DNA of 5,303 nt from Actinomycetota bacterium (lineage in GTDB: Bacteria > Actinomycetota > Acidimicrobiia > Acidimicrobiales > BP-101). Location: contig JAUTXA010000203.1 of NCBI GenBank assembly GCA_030838265.1, positions 1 through 5,303 on the forward strand, read 5' to 3'. Numbering within the stretch: position 1 is the first letter of the stretch; each line of letters opens with the position of its first letter. Of the stretch, positions 1 through 5,303 are shown in pieces. The notes under the pieces were generated by a model, which saw only the letters and a list, made by a program, of their open reading frames with translations, was not told the DNA's origin and searched no databases. The translations under genes and the position numbers were made by a program.

Positions 1-1010
1 TCGGGCACGCGCACCCTGCGGTCGCCGACGCGCTGGCCGACCAGGCCCGCACGCTGCTGCACGTCTCCAACCTCTACGGCAACGAGCACGCCGTCCCCCT
101 GGCCGCCACCATCGACCGCCTGCTGGGCGGCGGCGGGAGGGTGTTCTTCTGCAACTCGGGGGCCGAGGCCAACGAGGCGGCCATCAAGCTGGCTCGCAAG
201 GCGGGCGGTCGGGGCCGGCACGTGGTGGTGAGCGCGTACGGCTCGTTCCACGGCCGGACGCTTGCCACCCTGCACGCCACCGGCCAACCCCAGAAGCATG
301 AAGCCTTCCAACCCCTTCCCGAGGGCTTCCGGCACGTGGCGTGGGATGACCTCGAGGCGCTGGAGGCGAGCATCGACCCGTCGGTCACGGCCGTGCTGCT
401 CGAGGCCATCCAGGGCGAGGGCGGCGTCCAGCCCGCGTCCGTTGAGTACCTCACCGGGGTGCGGCGTCTCTGCGACGAGCGCGGCGTACTGCTCATCGTC
501 GACGAGGTCCAGACCGGTCTGGGCCGGACCGGGGCCTGGTTCGCCTTCCAGCACTACGGCATCCGTCCTGACATCGTGACGATGGCCAAGGCCTTGGGCA
601 ACGGTGTGCCGATCGGGGCGTGCTGGGCCCGAGCCGAGGTGGCCTCCGCCTTCGTTCCCGGTGACCACGCCACGACGTTCGGAGGCCAGCCCCTCGCGAC
701 CGCCGCGGCCCGCGCCGTCCTCCACGTGATGGAGCGCGAGGACGTGCCGGCCCGAGCCAAGGCCGCGGGGGAGCGGCTCACGGCCGCCCTCGAGTCGACC
801 CCGGGTGTCGCCAGCGTGCGGGGGGTGGGCCTGTTGGTGGCGGCCGAGCTCACCGACGGCCGAGCGGCCGAGGTGGCGGCTGCCGCCCTGGGGGCCGGGC
901 TCGTCGTCAATGCCGTGACGCCCACCGCCCTTCGCCTTGCCCCATCCCTCCTGGTGTCTGACGTCGAGGTCGACGAGGCCGTCGGCATCCTGCGGAAGGT
1001 GTTGGCCTGA
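1..1010 (+). CDS. argD: Acetylornithine aminotransferase, 5'-partial
   Basis: This is a PLP-dependent class III aminotransferase that makes N2-acetylornithine from N-acetylglutamate semialdehyde with glutamate as amino donor, a cytosolic step of arginine synthesis. The reading frame is open from the left edge (first full codon at 3), so the start is outside the window. About 335 residues are visible and roughly 60 N-terminal ones are missing relative to a usual length near 400. Seen in order: GHAHPAV at the edge; SGAEANE (156-176), which holds the PLP phosphate; YGSFHGRT (237-260), with the Arg that binds the substrate carboxylate; VDEVQTGLGRTG with the PLP-nitrogen Asp at 501-503; the Schiff-base Lys in MAKALGNG at 588-590; and TTFGGQPLA (672 onward), which contacts PLP from the partner subunit. 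Many homologues have GGNP where this has GGQP. Related enzymes such as ornithine or succinylornithine aminotransferases are similar, but the position directly before argF settles the call. The stop overlaps the argF start by one base (TGATG). Confidence 0.97.
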   Translation, partial: GHAHPAVADALADQARTLLHVSNLYGNEHAVPLAATIDRLLGGGGRVFFCNSGAEANEAAIKLARKAGGRGRHVVVSAYGSFHGRTLATLHATGQPQKHEAFQPLPEGFRHVAWDDLEALEASIDPSVTAVLLEAIQGEGGVQPASVEYLTGVRRLCDERGVLLIVDEVQTGLGRTGAWFAFQHYGIRPDIVTMAKALGNGVPIGACWARAEVASAFVPGDHATTFGGQPLATAAARAVLHVMEREDVPARAKAAGERLTAALESTPGVASVRGVGLLVAAELTDGRAAEVAAAALGAGLVVNAVTPTALRLAPSLLVSDVEVDEAVGILRKVLA

Positions 1011-1888
1011 TGCCCCGCCACTTCCTCGAGGTCGACGACCTCACGGCGGCCGAGCTCGTCAGCGTGCTCGACCTGGCCGAGCTGCTTGAGGTCCCCCAAG
1101 TCCTGATCGGCCAGGGCGTGGCGTTGCTCTTCGAGAAGCCGTCAGCCAGGACGCGGAACTCGAGCGAGATGGCCGTCGTGCAGCTCGGGGGCCATCCGGT
1201 GACACTGCGCAACGAAGAGGTTGGCATCGACACGCGGGAGACGGCCGAGGACCTGGTGCGCACGCTGGCCTGCTATCACTCGGCCGTGGCGGCCCGGGTG
1301 TTCGACCACCGCCACCTGGTGCGGATGGCTGCTGTCTCGCCGGTGCCGGTGATCAACCTCCTCTCCGACGCGGCCCATCCCTGCCAGGCGCTGGCCGATC
1401 TGCTCACCCTGCGCCAACGGTGGGGCTTGCTGGCCGGCAAGCGGGTGGCGTGGGTGGGCGACGGCAACAACGTGTGCCGCTCGCTCGCCGCGGCCGGGCA
1501 CCTGGCGGGCATCGAGGTCCGCGTGGCCACGCCCAAGGGCTATGAGCCACCCGCCGACACCATCGAGCGCTGCGCCGTGGTCACCCATGATCCGGCCGAG
1601 GCCGTCGAGGGGGCCGATGCCATCGTCACTGACGTCTGGACCTCGATGGGACAGGAGTCCGAGGTCGCGGCCCGGGTGAGCGATTTCGCCGGCTTCACGG
1701 TCGACGAGGCGCTGATGGCGCGGGCCGCCTCCGACGCCGTCTTCCTGCACTGCCTTCCGGCTCACCGGGGCGACGAGGTCACGGCTGAGGTCATCGACGG
1801 GCCCCAGTCACTGGTGTGGCTCGAGGCTGCCAACCGCATGCATGCCATGCGCGGGCTGCTCCTGTTCCTCTTCGGGGAGATGGCATGA
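1010..1888 (+). CDS. argF: Ornithine carbamoyltransferase (atypical carbamoyl-phosphate loop)
   Basis: This enzyme makes citrulline from ornithine and carbamoyl phosphate in the cytosol. The product is 292 residues, slightly short for the family (about 300-335). The start fits: the typical N-terminus MPRHFLEVDDL follows the ATG, and GGAAGG (994-999) lies 10 bases upstream. The N-terminal carbamoyl-phosphate domain has FEKPSARTR (41-49), Arg96 and HPCQ (123-126). The C-terminal ornithine domain has GDGNN (150-154), TDVWTSMG (207-214) with Asp208, Ser212 and Met213, HCLPAHRG (247-254) and NRMH with Arg276. Spacing from the SARTR Ser to the HPCQ His is 78 residues, as in E. coli OTC, so the two align without gaps there. 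Two features are odd. The usual STRTR motif has Ala at 46, and the Q-x-G loop near E. coli Gln82 is replaced by EEVGIDTRET (69-78). DxxxSMG and HCLP favour ornithine over acetylornithine or aspartate as acceptor, and the neighbours agree. The substrate call is firm in context but not proven. Confidence 0.94.
   Translation: MPRHFLEVDDLTAAELVSVLDLAELLEVPQVLIGQGVALLFEKPSARTRNSSEMAVVQLGGHPVTLRNEEVGIDTRETAEDLVRTLACYHSAVAARVFDHRHLVRMAAVSPVPVINLLSDAAHPCQALADLLTLRQRWGLLAGKRVAWVGDGNNVCRSLAAAGHLAGIEVRVATPKGYEPPADTIERCAVVTHDPAEAVEGADAIVTDVWTSMGQESEVAARVSDFAGFTVDEALMARAASDAVFLHCLPAHRGDEVTAEVIDGPQSLVWLEAANRMHAMRGLLLFLFGEMA
1874..1880 (+). promoter_or_regulatory. Ribosome binding site of argR
   Basis: GGGGAGA inside the 3' end of argF lies 4-5 bases before the ATG at 1885. 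It supports that start over an in-frame ATG at 1816, which would add 23 residues that do not resemble the ArgR N-terminus. Confidence 0.65.
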
Positions 1889-2352
1889 AGCTCGGCAAGC
1901 CGCAGCGCCAACACCGCGTCGCCCAGCTGCTCGAGGGCCACGCCGTCACCAGCCAGAGCCAGCTCGTCGATCTCCTGCAAGAGCTCGGCATCGAGGCGAC
2001 GCAAGCCACCGTGTCGAGGGATCTCGAGGAGATGGGGGCGGTGAAGGTGCGGGTGCGGGGCGGCGACACGGTGTATGCCATCCCGGAGCTGCCGAAGGAG
2101 AGGCTGGCCCCCGAGGAGCACCTGCGTCGAGTGCTGGGGGAGTGGGCCGTCGAGGTGGCGCACTCCGCCAACCTGGTGGTGGTGCGGACGCCTCCGGGCT
2201 CGGCCCACGTCGTCGGCTCGGCCCTCGATCGCACCGATATGCCCGAGATCGTGGGGACTGTCGCCGGCGACGACACCGTCCTCGTCGTCGCCACCGAACG
2301 AGTCGGTGGCGCCAAGTTGGCCAAGCGCCTGGCGACGCTCGCCGGAATTTAG
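1885..2352 (+). CDS. argR: Arginine repressor
   Basis: ArgR is the arginine-sensing transcription factor of the pathway; family members work as hexamers that bind ARG-box operators when arginine is present. The product is 155 residues, the usual size. The N-terminal winged helix-turn-helix spans about residues 5-67, with the recognition-helix motif ATQATVSRDLEE (38-49, Ser44-Arg45) and a wing ending in YAIP. The C-terminal oligomerisation and arginine-binding domain includes GSAHVVGSALDR (105-116) and GTVAGDDT (124-131); Asp129-Asp130 match the acidic pair that binds the arginine side chain. The start codon overlaps the argF stop as ATGA, so translation is probably coupled. A longer in-frame start at 1816 was rejected. 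Its place between argF and argG is typical of actinobacterial arg clusters, and it would be repressed with the operon if, as I infer, the operator lies upstream of the window. No ARG box is visible here. Confidence 0.96.
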   Translation: MKLGKPQRQHRVAQLLEGHAVTSQSQLVDLLQELGIEATQATVSRDLEEMGAVKVRVRGGDTVYAIPELPKERLAPEEHLRRVLGEWAVEVAHSANLVVVRTPPGSAHVVGSALDRTDMPEIVGTVAGDDTVLVVATERVGGAKLAKRLATLAGI

Positions 2353-2357
2353 GGAGA
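2351..2357 (+). promoter_or_regulatory. Ribosome binding site of argG
   Basis: AGGGAGA overlaps the argR stop codon (TAG, 2350-2352) and lies 8 bases before the ATG at 2366. It fixes the argG start; longer in-frame versions that reach back into argR are not credible. Confidence 0.75.
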
Positions 2358-2365
2358 ACCGAGAC

Positions 2366-3566
<1,201 letters not shown>

Positions 3567-3568
<2 letters not shown>

Positions 3569-3588
3569 CGTCTCGCAACCGTGACGCT
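3567..3588 (+). promoter_or_regulatory. Possible hairpin over the argH start codon
   Basis: AGCGTC (3567-3572) is the exact reverse complement of GACGCT (3583-3588). Inside it, T3573 and T3582 do not pair, C3574 and G3581 can, and GCAACC (3575-3580) would be the loop. A T-G wobble (3566-3589) could extend the base. The argH GTG (3581-3583) would sit in the 3' arm, and the argG stop (3566-3568) at the base of the 5' arm. A ribosome ending argG would melt it. The stem is short and could be chance in GC-rich DNA. Confidence 0.3.
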
Positions 3589-4963
3589 GTGGCACGGCCG
3601 CTTTGGTGGCGGACCCTCCGAGGAGCTGCTGGCCTTTACGGTCAGCCTCGACTTCGACCGTCGGCTGGCGCCCGACGACCTGGCCGGCTCGCGCGCCCAC
3701 GTGCGCGGATTGGGCCGCGTTGGTGTGCTGACGAGCGACGAAGTCGACGTGATCGTCGCCGCCCTCGATCGGGTGGGCGTCGAGCTCGAGGCGGGCTCGT
3801 TCATCTTCCAACCGGGCGACGAAGACATCCACACCGCCATCGAGCGGCGGGTGACCGAGATCGCGGGTCCGACTGGCGGAAAGCTCCACACCGGACGCAG
3901 CCGCAACGACCAGGTGGCCACCGCCTTGCGGCTGTACACCAAGCGCCAGCTGCTGACCCTCGCCCATCGGGTCATCGACCTGCAGCGGGTGCTCCTCGAG
4001 CGGGCCGTGCAGGCCGGGGACGCCTACCTGCCGGGCTACACCCACCTTCAACGAGCCCAACCCGTGTTGCTGGCTCACCACCTGCTGGCCCACGCGTGGA
4101 CCTTCGCCCGCGACGTCGACCGGCTGCTCGACGCCCGGGGCCGCCTCGACGTCTCGCCCCTCGGGGCCGGCGCTCTGGCCGGGTCCTCGCTTCCGCTCGA
4201 TCCCGACGCCGTGGCCGACGAGCTCGGGTTTGCGGCTCGCTTCGAGAACTCCCTCGACGCGGTGAGCGACCGCGACTTCGTGGCCGAGAGCTTGTTCGTC
4301 ATCGCCCTGCTCGGCGTCCACCTCTCGCGTCTCGGCGAGGAGGTCGTGCTCTGGTCCTCTGAGGAGTTCGGGTTCCTCCGCCTTGACGACGGCTACGCCA
4401 CCGGCTCGTCGATGCTGCCTCAAAAGAAGAACCCCGACATCGCCGAGCTGGCGAGGGGCAAGGCAGGCCGTTTGATCGGCCACCTGACGGGGTTGCTGAG
4501 CACGCTCAAGGGCCTGCCCCTGTCGTACAACCGCGACCTGCAGGAGGACAAGGAGCCCCTCTTTGACGCCGTCGACCAGGTGGGGTTGGGCCTAGCCGCC
4601 ATGGGCGGGCTGATGGCGACGGCCGATTTCGACCTTGATCGCATGCAGGAGGCCGCCGACTCACCGACCGCGGCCGCCGTCGACCTCTCCGAGTGGCTGG
4701 TCGAACGGGGAGTGCCGTTCCGCGAGGCTCACAACATCGTGGGCGCCATCGTGCGCGACTCGATCGAGCGCCACGTGGGGATGGCCGAGCTGGTCGAAGC
4801 GCATCCCGCCCTTGGCACCGAAGCAGCGTCTTTGCTCGAGCCTGGCCTCGCGGTCACCCGGCGCACGACGCCCGGTGGGGCCGGGCCGGTTGCCGTGGCC
4901 ACCCAGATCATCCGCTTTCGCGAGCGACTCGAGCTCGACCAGGAGCGGGTGGGCCATGGGTGA
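3581..4963 (+). CDS. argH: Argininosuccinate lyase
   Basis: ArgH splits argininosuccinate into arginine and fumarate, the last step of the pathway. It belongs to the fumarase/aspartase superfamily, whose members are helical homotetramers with active sites shared by three subunits. The product is 460 residues, normal for the family. Seen in order: LWHGRFGGGPSEE (3-15), close to the usual LWGGRF opening; HTGRSRNDQ (103-111); GYTHLQRAQP (152-161) with His155, the conserved active-site His; and GSSMLPQKKNPD (275-286), the superfamily signature loop with the catalytic Ser and Lys282/Asn284. The start is GTG: it is the only plausible start after the argG stop in this frame, and the conserved N-terminus begins right after it. 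No clear ribosome binding site precedes it, so initiation may depend on ribosomes finishing argG 12 bases upstream. The 3' end overlaps the next gene by 8 bases. All key motifs are intact. Confidence 0.98.
   Translation: MTLWHGRFGGGPSEELLAFTVSLDFDRRLAPDDLAGSRAHVRGLGRVGVLTSDEVDVIVAALDRVGVELEAGSFIFQPGDEDIHTAIERRVTEIAGPTGGKLHTGRSRNDQVATALRLYTKRQLLTLAHRVIDLQRVLLERAVQAGDAYLPGYTHLQRAQPVLLAHHLLAHAWTFARDVDRLLDARGRLDVSPLGAGALAGSSLPLDPDAVADELGFAARFENSLDAVSDRDFVAESLFVIALLGVHLSRLGEEVVLWSSEEFGFLRLDDGYATGSSMLPQKKNPDIAELARGKAGRLIGHLTGLLSTLKGLPLSYNRDLQEDKEPLFDAVDQVGLGLAAMGGLMATADFDLDRMQEAADSPTAAAVDLSEWLVERGVPFREAHNIVGAIVRDSIERHVGMAELVEAHPALGTEAASLLEPGLAVTRRTTPGGAGPVAVATQIIRFRERLELDQERVGHG
4941..4945 (+). promoter_or_regulatory. 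Ribosome binding site of the thioesterase gene
   Basis: AGGAG inside the 3' end of argH lies 10 bases before the ATG at 4956. It supports that start, which overlaps the argH stop. Confidence 0.6.
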
Positions 4964-5303
4964 GGCGCCCTACGTCCATCACATCGATGTGCGCTACGGC
5001 GAGGTCGACATGCAAGAAGTGGTGTTCAACGCCCACTACTTGGCGTATTGCGACGACGCGGTCGAGCGCTGGCTCGATGCCCGCGGCGTGAAGGTCGCCG
5101 ACCACGGCTGGGACTTCATGTTGAAGAAGGCGGTGCTCGAGTGGGACGGGGCCGCCCACGTTCACGAGCGCCTCGACATCACCGTCGCCATCTCGCGATG
5201 GGGGAACACCTCGTTCGAGGTCGCATTCCGCGGCGCGGTGGGTGAGCGGCCTGTCTTTGGCGCCACCATCACCTACGTCGGCGTCCGCTTCGGGACGCGG
5301 GAG
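4956..5303 (+). CDS. Hotdog-fold acyl-CoA thioesterase (4HBT/YbgC-like), 3'-partial
   Basis: The first 116 residues are visible and the frame is open to the right edge; family members are usually 130-150 residues, so perhaps 20-30 are missing. Members hydrolyse acyl-CoA or aromatic acyl-CoA thioesters in the cytosol as dimers or tetramers; the substrate here cannot be told. Residues 12-31 carry the family's N-terminal motif: RYGEVD, then VVFNAHYLAY, with Asp18 at the catalytic position and the start of the central helix after it (DDAVERWLDARG). Later strands (LEWDGAAHVHERLDITV, then GNTSFEVAFRG, then FGATITYVGV) match the antiparallel sheet of the fold. Glu21 stands where most relatives have Gly. 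The start ATG overlaps the argH stop by 8 bases and has an AGGAG ribosome binding site, so it is probably cotranscribed and coupled. No link to arginine synthesis is evident. It may simply have been caught in the operon. Confidence 0.82.
   Translation, partial: MGEAPYVHHIDVRYGEVDMQEVVFNAHYLAYCDDAVERWLDARGVKVADHGWDFMLKKAVLEWDGAAHVHERLDITVAISRWGNTSFEVAFRGAVGERPVFGATITYVGVRFGTRE

Noticed and set aside
1816..1884. Longer N-terminus for ArgR from an in-frame ATG at 1816
   Set aside because: The added 23 residues do not resemble ArgR and lie in the coding end of argF. The ATG at 1885 has a ribosome binding site and overlaps the argF stop as ATGA.
2075..2365. Longer ArgG reaching back into argR
   Set aside because: The extension is out-of-frame argR sequence. 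The conserved MAKRVVLAYSGG begins at 2366 just after a good ribosome binding site.
4860..4905. GC-rich stretch near the end of argH considered as a terminator
   Set aside because: There is no stable stem followed by a T-run, it lies within coding sequence, and the next gene overlaps argH.
4693..5245. Alternative + strand frames over the end of argH and the thioesterase
   Set aside because: They are Arg-rich shadow frames without motifs. The frame starting at 4956 carries a clear hotdog-fold motif.

Overview
The window is a compact stretch of arginine-biosynthesis genes, all on the + strand. In order it holds argD (5' end cut off by the window), argF, argR, argG and argH, followed by the start of a hotdog-fold (4HBT/YbgC-type) acyl-CoA thioesterase gene that runs off the right edge. 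Nothing in it points to mobile DNA, phage, CRISPR, RNA genes or a defence system. I do not see a hidden novel system here.

Organism. The DNA is very GC-rich, with a strong G/C preference at third codon positions. argR lies inside the cluster between argF and argG, as in the actinobacterial order argC-J-B-D-F-R-G-H. This points to an actinobacterium. The form of the ornithine carbamoyltransferase (SARTR instead of STRTR, no Gln in the 80s loop) and the mix of start codons fit a lineage away from Streptomyces and Mycobacterium. Acidimicrobiia is my best guess, but it rests on remembered sequence flavour and is inference only.

Layout. Positions 1-1010 are argD, 1010-1888 argF (1-base overlap), 1885-2352 argR (ATGA overlap), 2366-3568 argG (13-base gap with a good ribosome binding site) and 3581-4963 argH (12-base gap, GTG start, no clear ribosome binding site). 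The thioesterase gene starts at 4956 (8-base overlap with argH) and continues past 5303. No gap exceeds 13 bases, and I see no promoter, ARG box or terminator, so all six genes are probably cotranscribed. The promoter, operator, argC, argJ and argB would lie to the left of the window.

Pathway. ArgD makes N-acetylornithine. After deacetylation or acetyl transfer by enzymes not seen here, ArgF carbamoylates ornithine to citrulline. ArgG joins citrulline to aspartate, and ArgH splits argininosuccinate into arginine and fumarate. ArgR is the arginine-sensing repressor that probably controls the set. The thioesterase has no evident role in the pathway. The points most worth a second look are the altered carbamoyl-phosphate site of ArgF, a small hairpin over the argH start codon, and the overlapping thioesterase with a Glu at a usually Gly position of its active-site motif.
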